This document shows positions 34,053-44,882 of a DNA stretch of 64,000 nucleotides, piece after piece. Source of the DNA: Uloborus plumipes. Lineage: Eukaryota > Arthropoda > Arachnida > Araneae > Uloboridae. The number at the start of each line of letters is the position of its first letter. Position 1 is the stretch's first letter. Where the stretch lies: NCBI GenBank assembly GCA_038373865.1, contig JAXGGA010003039.1:1-64000 (forward strand), in the 5' to 3' direction. Below the pieces are notes generated by a model that saw only the letters and a program-made list of their open reading frames with translations, was not told the DNA's origin and searched no databases. A program made the translations under genes and the position numbers.

Positions 34053-35110
34053 CACTGCAAAACATTAACTGTTGTTTTTACAGTATAATACTGGCAGCTG
34101 AGGTTCCAATTTAAAACTGTAAAACGCACAGTAATAAACTGTAAAACTAGTAGTTTTGCAGTTTCTTACTGTAAAGTCAGCAATTTCATAGTTTATTGCC
34201 TTGAAATTTAGCTGTATTTTACTATGAAAACAACAGTATAATACTGGCAGCAGAGGTTCCAGTTTAAGGGGTAACAGTACTTTTCTAACAATTTTCTTAA
34301 ATTTACGTGAAAAACGTAATTCTTTGAGATATTTGTTTCTGCACTTATTTAACAATCAATAATTTATTTTCAAACAATTAAAATTTTGCCCGCTTTTTTT
34401 GAAAATTTGAAAAAAATAGGAAAATTTCAATTTTTTAAAAACCCTAAGGCTTTTTTGTTTATGCACTAATTTCAAAATTTCTTTTTGCTAAATGATCGCA
34501 AGAATTACCTCTATAAATATGTGCATTCATTTTTTTTATACATTGATTTGAGAATATTTTGAGACCTTTTATCTAAACAATTCTTAGAAAATTTTGTTTT
34601 TTAAACTTTAAAAAGCTCTAAAAATTTTAGTAATTTATGAAGTGCTTATTCAATGCACAGTTTAGTTAAATATATTATCCTGAGTGCAAAAAATATTGCT
34701 TTAAAGTTGTATCTTTAATAGAAAAAAATCCTTAGCATTTCCAGTAACATAGGAACACTAAAAACTGATCATCGAGAAAAAGCACTTTAAAGTTTCGCTT
34801 TTCCATTGGAACACTTAGCATGCATGCCCTAAAGTCACTCATAACTTTTTAAATAATTTAGCTAGAGCAATGCTATTTTTTCCGAGTGTTTCAAATAACT
34901 TTTACTTTTGAAATAAGCAACAAAAAATGTTTTTGTCTTTTGATCCTTTTTGAGGTACTGTGACCCCTTAAAACTATAAAATGCATGGTAATAAACTGTA
35001 AAATTAGCCATTTTTCACAGTTTATTACTTTAAAATTAGAAATTGTTAGAGGTTATTACTATGAAATTAGCTGTATTGTACTGTAAAAACAACATTCATT
35101 TTTTACAGTG
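34053..35110 (+). repeat. CACTG-ended repeat family member, split by a TTAA element
   Basis: The left end is CACTGCAAAACATTAACTG and the complement of the right end is CACTGTAAAAAATGAATG. Both are followed by TGTTTTTACAGTA. The interior is made of words like TTTACAGTTTATTACTG in both orientations. A TTAA-flanked element interrupts it at 34268-34967. Related members lie at 41959, 56926, 59268 and 63952. The class is uncertain because no clear target duplication was found. Confidence 0.75.
34268..34967. mobile_element. TTAA-flanked non-autonomous element, 700 bp
   Basis: Inverted ends GGGGTAACAGTAC and (complement) GGGGTCACAGTACCTC are flanked by TTAA at 34264-34267 and 34968-34971. Removing it with one TTAA restores the consensus of the surrounding repeat (CCAGTTTTAAAACTGTAAAATG-type, compare 57300). 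No transposase is present. The TTAA target is piggyBac-like, but the end sequence differs from the 15437 family. Confidence 0.82.
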
Positions 35111-35867
35111 CAGTTGACACTGCGATAGTTGATCTCGTTGCACTACTAGTTGACACTTATTTAAAAAGAGAGAGATATATAGAGAGAGAAATACAGACTA
35201 CAAAGACTACATGGCAGTGTTTTCTTCAGTCAAAATTAGTACTTTTAGTCACTAATATTGATAGAATAAGCAAGGGGGGGGGACAAGGAGCCAGAAATTG
35301 CTTTCGTTTTTTAACAAATAATTTTTAGTTAGTTTTTTTAAATGTCCGATTTCTGAAACAAAACGTGGTCTCGTATGACGTCAAAAATGGCGAAAGTTGG
35401 TGCACAGCCAGGCTGACGCATTAGAGTTTGAATCTTTTGTTACCCAAACTCAGCAACAATGAACAAGTAGATGCAAAATGCCGGTTCGTCCACACAATGG
35501 CCTTGCTAAGACCGACTTGTTCACTTGTGACGACAGCAGCGAAAATGAAACAGCGACTGAGCGTCTTTTAAGATTCTTTTGCTTAAGAAAAGAAATAGTC
35601 AAAATTTAGAAAAAAAATCAATTCATCCCATGTTTTCGACCGTGTTCTAATAGAAAAAAAAAATATTTTTCAAAATGGGAAACAATCCAATTTCTCATGT
35701 TAATGAATTGTTTCTTTATAGGTCAACTACTAATGTATAAGTACTGTAGAGAACTTCCCAACAAATGAATCTAAACTGATGCAAGGAAATTATAGATGTT
35801 TTAGTACATGCAATTCCCTCATGAACTTTAACACAGACAATTTTCGCACATCAAGTGTCTACTCAGA
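35111..35867. other. Non-coding stretch with one CRE-like word
   Basis: TGACGTCA near 35377 is a full CRE palindrome. 35380-35560 is less AT-rich. No gene recognised. Confidence 0.4.
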
Positions 35868-36015
35868 GCAGTGTCAATTACTTTATATAATAAAGTGTAA
35901 TGTCAACTAATAAGGCAGTGTCAATTCTCTATATAGCAGTGTAGAGTCACCTAATAGGGAAATGTCAATTGTCCAATAAAGAGCAGTGCCAACTTACAGG
36001 GCACTGTCAATTATT
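35868..36015 (+). repeat. Short degenerate array of GCAGTGTCAATT words
   Basis: Six to seven variants of (G)CAGTGTCAATT or its near relatives are spaced about 20-35 bp apart, separated by AT-rich linkers. Related GTTGACACT words occur in the complement near 35113-35155. Confidence 0.7.
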
Positions 36016-36619
36016 GGTGGTTTTACCTCACCACAGCGGCCAAAAAAGTGAAGACAATCACCAGACTGTCTTTAGTCTACGAAATCCTAATTAACTCCAC
36101 CAAACAACGAATGAAGCAGCAGAGAACTTCTGTTCTATCTACCCTGCTTGTATTTTGTATCCCAACTTACTGAATCTTAGAATTGAGACAGTGCATTAGT
36201 TCACAACTCCCTAAACCTGCTCTCTGCTTAACAATGTCGAACGAGCCTCCTCAAATCACTATTCGTTCGCTTTAAGAGCGGGAAAAGAGAGAGAGAGAGA
36301 GAAAAAAAAATAAAGGGTGGAGAAGGGGTGCTGAGGTAATGTATCACAACTAATCATCGATCTAAGCTGCTTGTGGCTCTTCCAATAAATGTCCGCTTTT
36401 ACGCGAAATCTTGGCAACAGCTGACACCTTCAGCTAGCTCTTCTAATTCTCCGAAAGAAGGTGGCATGTTTTTATTATTGCCATTTCGAGCATTTTCTTC
36501 GCCTTCGCATTTAACGCTTGTTGCGCAAAGTTCTCGTCCAGGAATAAAAGTGTTGAAACTCCGACGCTATCATTCAGTCATTTCTCATGGCTATGCCTAT
36601 GTGTGACATAAAAAGGCAA
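36016..36619. other. Non-coding stretch, GA run
   Basis: (GA)n at about 36287-36302. 36370-36600 has balanced composition and a 77-codon open frame without a recognised domain. Confidence 0.4.
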
Positions 36620-37320
36620 GAGTCTGTCGTGGTCTTCTATGACTTGTGCTGCTGGTGAAATCTTTGATTCTGTTATCTTCTAGATTGAAAATTGTCAAAT
36701 AATGACTAGATGACTATAACTGCGCATCTGATAATTAAAAATTGTCTGCAAGATAAAAAAGATCATATTGTGATTTTCTCTTAGCTTACTTGATGACTAG
36801 ATGACTATCGTTTCTCATCTGATGTTTGAAAACTGTCTGTGAAAAAAAAAAAAAAAAAGAAAGATCCTGTTGTGATTTTTCTGCGGGTAACGGCTCACAT
36901 CCGTTATCTTCCACACTAAAAATTGTCAAATGATGACTAGATGATTATCACTGCATTCGATGATCAAAAATAGTTTGTAAGACAAAAAAAAAAAAAAAAA
37001 AAAAAGAAGAGCATATTGTGATTTTTCCTTAGTTTACGGCTCATAAATTCTTTGATTCAAAGATTGAATATTGTCAATTAATGACTTGTACATATAATGT
37101 TTAAAAATTGTCCGTGAAAAAAAAGAAAAGAAAAAGCAAGATTCTGTTGTGATTTTTTTTGCAGGTAACAGCTCTCATCTGTTATCTTCTGGACTGAAAA
37201 TCTTCAAATGATGACTGATGTTTAAAATTTGTTTGTGTGAAGGAAAAAGCAAGAGCCCGTCGTGATTTTCGCTCAATTTTCGTCTCCCAAAATTTTATTC
37301 CGTTGTCTTTCAAGCTGCCG
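36620..37320 (+). repeat. Tandem array, about five units of 115-145 bp
   Basis: Units share TTGTGATTTT, GTTATCTTCT, TGAAAATTGTCAAATGATGA, CTAGATGA and TTAAAAATTGTC..GTGAAAA in the same order. A-tracts of varying length end most units. It is non-coding. Confidence 0.8.
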
Positions 37321-38819
37321 ATTTTAATTGACTTCACGGAACTCTGGCCATAGGAAAAGGTTCTAAATGATATAAAAATGTTCCTAATCATTAATATGTA
37401 AAAAAGAATAAATTTTGGAGGGGGGAAATAAACCTTAACAACAGTGTTTTTAAATTCTAAATATTCCATCCAAATATATCATGTAAATTTTCATTGCCCA
37501 CACGCTTACTTTTAATAGCTTATCCAATAGTAGCAAGTAAATCCTGTCTTAAGTGTCGAGGCAATAGAAAATTCGTTTATAGTCTAGACATGTGTTTTGA
37601 CTTAACTCTTCAGGAGGAAAGGGGGGTGGAGAGAAATCTCCCCCCCCCCACATCTGAGCGATTCGAATCTCGAAAAAAAAAAAAAAATCCTATCGCTTCG
37701 ACTATCACAAACATAACAAAACGTGAAAAGTTATCCTTCGAATAAAGAGAGACAGGGGGCACAGAGAGGAGCCAATTTCAGACTGAAAGTCTAAAAATTT
37801 AAGAGAGCATTGGAAGAAGAACACGGGGAGGCGCTCTTATATACTTTGACTGTCAAGCAAACAAGCAGCCATCTTCGAGAAGGAAATGACAACCTCTGGG
37901 GGGGGGGGGTCTGCGGGAGGGAGGCAGGGATAATGCTGCCTGTCCTTTTTAAATCAACTTGCATCGGTGGTACAAACGTTGACAATGTTGGCAATTTAAA
38001 CAACTTGAATGGCGGAATACAATTTTCCGTACGTCATCTCCAGGAGTAGGAAAAATAAAAATAAAGTATGAAAACTTTTTAGAAGATGGCCACGATGACG
38101 CATGGTTATGTATAAAATTCGTATCTTTTCAACGATTTTTTTTCTTCCCTCGCCATGGAAAGTGAAACTAGGAAAGAAAATATCAGTGTTCCATTGTTAA
38201 GAAGAGTCGGCCATCTTGACAGATATTCTTCCGCGCGCCGCAGCCAAATCGCCCACTTCCGCCCAATAAAACCGCTAGCACGACGTAGATTCGGGGAAGG
38301 AAATAGGCATTAGAAACTATAAAAGGTCGCTGCTGGGAGCTAGACGGCGAATAGAATCCTATATATTTATGGCCATCGTAGTTCAGGGGACTGAAATGTA
38401 TCTATATGTAAACATAAAACTCCCCGCCCCCCTCCCCCACTTGGCTCGCCTTTTGAAAATGGGGAAATACTGAAATGTGTGTTGGAGACATAATGCAGGA
38501 CAAGCGATCGGAAGGAACATATTTAGAAAAGACAGTTTCTTTTGTCGGGTGCCACTCATAAAGCAACGGCACGGAAAGAGTAATAGGCCCCGGGGTGAGG
38601 CGGAAGAGGAATGGACGTTTCGGTCATTGACAGAGCTGATTTTTCGCAGGGTCGAGAGTTTTGACTATTATAGTATAATATTTTGTATACAAAGTTGGCA
38701 CCATGGAATAGAAAGCGCCTTATTCCTGTGTTTTGTATCTAAGCTTGGAGTTCTTGGTGGTCTACTCTATATAAATCATTATCTACTGAGTGAGAAGAGT
38801 GGAGCACTGAATGAGTGAG
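37321..38819. other. Mixed non-coding stretch with a GC-rich patch
   Basis: 38220-38350 has GC-rich words (GCGCGCCGC, CCCGCCC-like) and a CCAAT-like CAATAAA context. 37850-37930 carries a G-run. Open frames (for example 38477-38818) have no recognised domain. A promoter is possible but not shown. Confidence 0.35.
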
Positions 38820-41295
38820 CAATCGTGAGAGAGAGTTGGTTGATCGACTCATATACTCACTCTGGGTTATAGTTTTATTTAACGGAGGTATATTTAAGGT
38901 AAATAAATAAATCTGCACAAGTTGTATTGTTGGGATTTTGTGTAAATTATATGAGATGTTGTGATGTTTACAGTCTCAGACATTGTGTTGAGGTTTATTG
39001 AGAGGAAGTTTAAGTATCAAGAGGCGCTTTCTACTGTTGTATTGGGTGACTTGGGGGATATTATAGATTATGGTCTATAGGTGTGGATTTGTGTGGACAA
39101 TGTAGATTCTAGACGGGATATTGAATGGTTATATTTAGTGTGGTGTACACACTTATTAGATTTAGGTAAGGGAGTGATGGTTCTGTGGTTAGAGATGATA
39201 TATAGAGTAGTGGCTTGACAGTATATCTTTGATAGATATGTTGTTAATACACAAAAGAAGAAGTGGAGAACAGGATGAATAAAAAATTTAGGAGTGGTGT
39301 GGGCGAGAGGATATGATTGTTTCAAAATATAAAAGGTGCGCAACTACATCTAGTTGAGTGTATCACTCTCTCCTTTTTTTGTGAGTAAACCTGGTAGACG
39401 TGAGTTACATACTCATATCTATCAATAGGGTTTATCTACACTATATATCTCTATAAGGAATATCTATCTATAATAATTGAGGTTGTATGTGAGAGTTGGC
39501 TATTAATTATGGTTGTGAATAATGTTTGGATTATGGGGAGTGGTTAGATGATTATGTGAAGTATGAGTGGTGGGTGAGAGGGAGGTTCTCTATATCATAT
39601 CTTAGTGGGGTTTTGGAGTGTTTTTGGTTTGAGTCGGAGAGTGGATGGAACATAGATTCGTTGAGTAAGGTGGGGTGTGAGATCTGGGTCTTGAGGTGCG
39701 ATGTTTGGGGAGTATATGTGTGTAGTTAACAAGTGTTCTCATCTCTCTACTATCTATTTAGACTATATGGACTAGTGAGATACATCTGTTAGTTCATAGG
39801 TAGAGGTTGTTTAGGGATTGTTGAGTGTTTAGATTTTTAGAGGGGGGGGAGGGATTTATGTGATGTGATTGTGGGTTTGTTTATCACGTTGTAAAGATGG
39901 ATCATGATCAATTTTTGGATTGTGAGGGACATCTATATAGGGATATATATAGGGTAGGTATGTCGATGTGCGAGAGAGTGTTGTCTAGGAATTTTATGTT
40001 TATATAGTGGCACAGGTGATTGTAGTCACAGATGCATATGAGAATATCTAAGTATATATCTATCTTTTTGATATTTGATTAGAGAGATAGGTGACATGAG
40101 ATGTGAATGTGTTCGAGGAGGGTTTGGCGTAGTGGTTGTGGTTGAGTGTTAGGTATCTATTGTATTATCTGGTGTCTGGAGTTATTTATGCAGGCGGGGA
40201 ATTTAGGTTGGTGAAGGTGGAGTTGGATGTTGATTGAGTTTGGGAGTTGGTTTGAGGTGTTGTTTGTGTTGGAGGTTGGGTGGGTGATTGGTAGGGGGTA
40301 GGTTGTTTTTTTTGTTTTTGGGGATAGGTTTTTTTATAATGAGGGATATTGATGTTTTTGGTTTGTGGGTATTGGAGTATTGGGGAGTGGGGTGTTGGTT
40401 TTATGTGTGGGGGATGATTTAGTTGTGTTTTTATTTATGTTTTGGTTGAGTTCTATGTTTATTGGTTATTTGATGTTTGTTTTGTGATGTTTGTTTGTTT
40501 GTGTTATTGTTGTTTGTCTTGTGGGTGAGGATAGTTTTTGTTGTTGTGAATGTGTTTATTTTTTTTTTTGGAAAGGGTTCTTGTAGTGTGGGGAACTTTA
40601 GAGTTTAATTCGTTATTGTTTGTTATAACATTATATAGTGGGGCTGGAGGTTGAGTTGAGGAGACGTAGTATTTTAGATATGGGGGGGACGGGTTATTTT
40701 GAGGAGGGAGTATGGTAGAGGTTAATTTTGGTGGGTGATGGTGGATATGGATGGTGGTAGGGGGTTGTGGGGGTGGGGACGGAGAAGGGATGAGAGGGAG
40801 TGGGTGTTGAATTTTGGTGGGTGTGGTGGGTGTATTTGTGTAGAGGTATGGGGGGAGGGTGGTATGAGAGTGATGTGATTTGTAAGGATTGAGGGGTGTG
40901 TTGAGGGGGGGGTTATGTTGTTGTGGGGTGGGAGGTTGGGTGTCATTGATAGGTGTTGGGAAGGAGGATAAGGGGGGGTATTGATTATGATTTTTGAATT
41001 GTTGGGTGTGGGTATGGTTGGTGTTATGGGTTAGTCATTTGGGGGGGTTAGGTTGGATTTAGCGGTTTTGGTTTGTTTGGTGTACAGGTCTGGGTGTTGG
41101 ATGGGGTTGAGGGTGAGGGGGTGGTTTTGTATAGGGGGGGGGGGGGGGGGAGGGTAGTGTTTGGTTTTGGGTGTTTTGTGAGTGAGGTTTTGGTTTAGAT
41201 TTTTATAGTGGATTTTAGGTTTGTTTTGTAATGGTGGGGTATTTTTTTTGGGTTGGGGTGATGGGGGGTTTTTTTGTTGTTTTTGATAAGTATAT
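38820..41295. other. C-depleted, G/T-rich tract of doubtful origin
   Basis: From about 38820 the plus strand becomes poor in C. Over 40201-41280 I counted about 15 C in 1080 bases, with seven 60-base lines having none. Both flanks have normal composition and recognisable repeats. Long frames on the complement (for example 41031-41528, rich in P, T, N, H and K) follow from the base bias and are not genes. A basecalling or assembly fault is a serious alternative to a real biased tract. Confidence 0.75.
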
Positions 41296-41307
41296 AAGAA
41301 AGTGTTT

Positions 41308-41425
41308 TTATAGGCATCAAAAGGGTCCCCTGTGCCAAGTTTGATAAAAATCTGAGGAAAACTGTGGATTTGTATAAGGAACAAACATACATATATACAT
41401 ACATCTATTTGTTTATAAATATAAG
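41308..41425 (-). mobile_element. Helitron 5'-end fragment, minus strand
   Basis: It shares CTGTGCCAAGTTTGAT, AAAATCTGA and GTGGATTTGTATAAGGAACA with 3780-3860 and 25740-25815. Its left part fades into the G/T-rich tract, where the rest of the element would be expected. Confidence 0.7.
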
Positions 41426-41479
41426 TTATTATTGTTATTGTTGTTATTAAAAAAAAAAAACCCCATAGGGGGTATGAAG

Positions 41480-41940
41480 CCGGGGTACCAAGTGCACCTC
41501 CTACTGCCACGACTGCCGCATATTTCATTGAGTTTTGCTTTATAATTTCTGAAATTTCAGAGACTCGATCGCTGCTTTAATTGCAATATATGTCCGACTC
41601 AGCATCTGATCATTACCACGTTCATTCTAGCGTTATTGAAACCAGCAGAGACGAACGGGCGGACATAAACGCCGCCACCTCACACCTGGCCGTTCAGCAC
41701 CTGCTGTTTCATGTTTGCAAAAGAGGCGGGGGGGGGGGGGGGCTGACAAAAGGAAGAAGGGAGGCAATTAATAAGGTCTTTGATCTCTCATTATCGTACG
41801 TTGATATGTATGGAGCCATTCTTTGTGTTGGTGGTTTTGAAGACAAAAATTGTGCGAGGCGTACTGTGACAGGTGGTATTGGCTAACAAGGATTGTCTGT
41901 TCGGTTTTGGAAGGGAAAATTCGAATGCGGTGGACTTGCT
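41480..41940. promoter_or_regulatory. Single-copy island with E-boxes
   Basis: CACCTG words near 41683 and 41699 (within CAGCACCTGCTG), and GCCGCC and CGGGCGGAC words. It is single-copy and GC-balanced with a 13-15 base G-run near 41730. The 101-codon frame has no known domain. Enhancer function is an inference. Confidence 0.3.
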
Positions 41941-41958
41941 AAGTTTTTACTATTCCTG

Positions 41959-42120
41959 CACTGCAAAAAATTAAATGTTGTTTTTACACTGGTAGCATTG
42001 AAACCGTAAAATGCACAGTAATGAACTGTAAAATTATCAATTTTTCAGTTTATTACTGCAAAATTAGCAATTTTACAGTTTATTACTGCAAAATTAGCAA
42101 TTTTACCGTTTATTAATACA
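41959..42120 (+). repeat. CACTG-ended repeat, left part
   Basis: It starts CACTGCAAAAAATTAAATG and contains repeats of GCAATTTTACAGTTTATTAC. It runs directly into the LINE tail at 42121, so the right part is missing. Confidence 0.7.
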
Positions 42121-42453
42121 AATACAAATGTGACGACCGGCAACGGGCTCTGGGCCCAACAGGGCTGGTCCTAGTCAAATTATAGACCCCAATGAAGATC
42201 AATAGCCCTCTTAAAGCTATCTACTGCCTTGCTCCTTACTGCCTCTTCCGGGAAACTATTCCAAGTTCCCACTACTCTGCTAAAATTTTCCGAATTTCCA
42301 GGTTAGCCTGAGATTTAAACAGCTTATAACAATGACCCCTTGTCCTGCTTTCCGTGCAAAAATTTAACCATATAACATCTTTCATTTTGACAAATTTAAA
42401 CAATTGAATCATGTCCCCTCTGATTCTCCTTTGCTCAAGACTATACATGTTAA
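42121..42453 (-). pseudogene. LINE 3' end: reverse transcriptase C-terminus and tail (minus)
   Basis: Minus-strand translation gives SLEQRRIRGDMIQLFKF, then with a frame change RVVGTWNSFPEEAV and SFKRAIDLHWGL, then stop. This is the typical C-terminal end of CR1/L2-like non-LTR reverse transcriptases. The tail has two ATTTGT units. The upstream part of the same LINE continues at 44776, beyond the inserted hairpin element. It is broken by frameshifts and insertion. Confidence 0.85.
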
Positions 42454-44775
42454 TAGTCCGAGAGCCAGTAACAGATATATATGACCAAGTTCCTCTCAAG
42501 TGATAATTAGTAAAACGCAGCAGAAAATCGAACTATGAAGCCTCGTGAATGTCAGCTGAGGCTCGGTGGGGGGGATAAGCAGTTGGAACCTCCCACGCTT
42601 GAAGAAAAAAAAAAAAATTCAGTCATTTCCTCTCGCCTAAAAATTTACCAGATGATAGCTTATATGTAACTATTGATAAATATATACGTCAGCTGGCTGT
42701 ATCTCGGTGGAAAAATTGTCAGCTGATACTTTGAAGGTCGTTACGTAGAAGTTAGCTAGAAGCATTTACTGACTACACTGTTCGACAAAAAAAACCTTGA
42801 AAATGCTTCTGGTATTTTGAAGGCTGATTCTTATGTAAAATGACCCCTGAATCCGAATATGACCCCCGTTTTCCCCCATCACGTCCCAATTTTTTTTTAA
42901 ACGCCCCCCTTTTTTTTTTCATTTTTCCTTAGTTTCAGGGCTATTATATTTTTTTTGGAGGGGAAAGGAGCCTTATATTCACCAATAAATTTTTTTGAAG
43001 GTCAAGAGAGACTCAAAGTTTAAAATCATGAGCACCGAGAAAAAAATCGGGGAACTTGGGGGGGGGGGGGCGTGGCCCCCCAAAATATTTGAAAAATCAC
43101 CAAAAACGATCTTTTTATTCTAGTTTCTTTAAAAAGACCTTTAAAACATTTTTTTCGGTGCAGAACCAGAGTATAGGATCCGTTCCTATGGCTCCTGGGT
43201 CAGAAAAAATTTTCACGCTGTAAAATTAAAAAAAAAAAAATAAAATAATGCTTTAAAAATCGCACTTTGCACTCGAGTTTTAAAGCAGGTCTTCAGCCAA
43301 AAAAAAAAAACAAAATTGTGGCTGATTCTTATGTCAAATGACCCCCTATTTCCAAATATGACCTCAGTTTCCCCCTCCACCCCCTCTTTCCAGAGAGTCC
43401 CCCCCCCCCCAATTCAGAGTCATTTTACTAATTCGGAGGGGAAAAGTACATTACGTAACCCGTTAACATAATTCTAAAAGGCAACAGAGGTTCAAAGTTC
43501 AAAATCATGTACATGTGTACCAAAAATATAAACTAGGGCGGTATACCTCCCCCCTCCCCCCCCCCAAAAAAAGAAAAGAAAATTCAATACTCTGATTTTT
43601 CACAAAAAAAAAAAAAAAGGAAAGGTTTAAAACGTCTCTTAGAAAAACAAGAAAAGAAGATTTTTTTTTTTTGGGGGGGGGGGTACACCGCCATAGTTTA
43701 TATTTTTGGTACACATGTACATGATTTTGAACTTTGAACCTCTGTTGCCTTTTAGAATTATGTTAACGGGTTACGTAATGTACTTTTCCCCTCCGAATTA
43801 GTAAAATGACTCTGAATTGGGGGGGGGGACTCTCTGGAAAGAGGGGGTGGAGGGGGGAAACTGAGGTCATATTTGGAAATAGGGGGTCATTTGACATAAG
43901 AATCAGCCACAATTTTGTTTTTTTTTTTTTGGCTGAAGACCTGCTTTAAAACTCGAGTGCAAAGTGCGATTTTTAAAGCATTATTTTATTTTTTTTTTTT
44001 TAAATTTTACAGCGTGAAAATTTTTTCTGACCCAGGAGCCATAGGAACGGATCCTATACTCTGGTTCTGCACCGAAAAAAATGTTTTAAAGGTCTTTTTA
44101 AAGAAACTAGAATAAAAAGATCGTTTTTGGTGATTTTTCAAATATTTTGGGGGGCCACGCCCCCCCCCCCCCCCCAAGTTCCCCGATTTTTTTCTCGGTG
44201 CTCATGATTTTAAACTTTGAGTCTCTCTTGACCTTCAAAAAAATTTATTGGTGAATATAAGGCTCCTTTCCCCTCCAAAAAAAATATAATAGCCCTGAAA
44301 CTAAGGAAAAATGAAAAAAAAAGGGGGGCGTTTTAAAAAAAAATTGGGACGTGATGGGGGAAAACGGGGGTCATATTCGGATTCAGGGGTCATTTTACAT
44401 AAGAATCAGCCTTCAAAATACCAGAAGCATTTTCAAGGTTTTTTTTTGTCGAACAGTGAGTCAGTAAATGCTTCTAGCTAACTTCTACGTAACGACCTTC
44501 AAAGTATCAGCTGACAATTTTTCCACCGAGATACAGCCAGCTGACGTATATATTTATCAATAGTTACATATAAGCTATCATCTGGTAAATTTTTAGGCGA
44601 GAGGAAATGAGTGAATTTTTTTTTTCTTCAAGCGTGGGAGGTTCCAACTACTCATCCCCCCCACTGTGCCGCAGCTGACGGTCATAGGGCTTTATGATAC
44701 TGTTGTCTGATGCGTATGGCCAATTATCTATCGAGAGGAAATAATTAACCAAATTTTCACCTGGCTCTCGGACTA
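42454..44775. mobile_element. 2.3-kb near-perfect hairpin (foldback) element with TTA duplication
   Basis: The ends are exact inverted repeats TAGTCCGAGAGCCAG, flanked by TAA at 42451-42453 and 44776-44778 (TTA on the other strand). The arms, about 42454-43567 and 43661-44775, are 1.11 kb each, around a 93-bp loop. The outermost 97 bp are only about two-thirds alike. From GTCAGCTG inward (42551 and 44679) the arms are nearly identical. Each arm holds two diverged copies of a unit beginning GGCTGATTCTTATGT (42832 and 43320). There is no protein-coding capacity. The 3-bp TWA target is typical of PIF/Harbinger, but the class is an inference. Confidence 0.9.
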
Positions 44776-44882
44776 TAAGCATTCTAAGTCTGGAATCATA
44801 GTCTAAATTAGAAAATCCATTCACTAACCTATAACCTTGTAGCCCTCCTTTGTACCCTTTCCAATAAATTAATATCTTTACT
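44776..44882 (-). pseudogene. LINE reverse transcriptase fragment, upstream of the hairpin insertion
   Basis: Minus-strand translation gives DINLLERVQRRATRL, then after a one-base shift NGFSNLDYDSRLRML. This is the segment that directly precedes YSLEQRRIRGD in CR1/L2-like LINEs. It joins 42453 when the hairpin element and one TTA are removed. The copy appears 5'-truncated at about 44882. Confidence 0.8.

Noticed and set aside
36620..37320. CRISPR-like array
   Set aside because: Units are over 110 bp, degenerate and without unique spacers; the genome is eukaryotic.
41031..41528. 165-codon open frame on the minus strand
   Set aside because: It lies in the C-depleted tract, and its P/T/N/H/K-rich translation is a direct result of the base bias. 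It also crosses the Helitron fragment.
42272..42499. A host gene encoding a 75-residue protein
   Set aside because: The translation is the C-terminal end of a LINE reverse transcriptase running into an inserted element.
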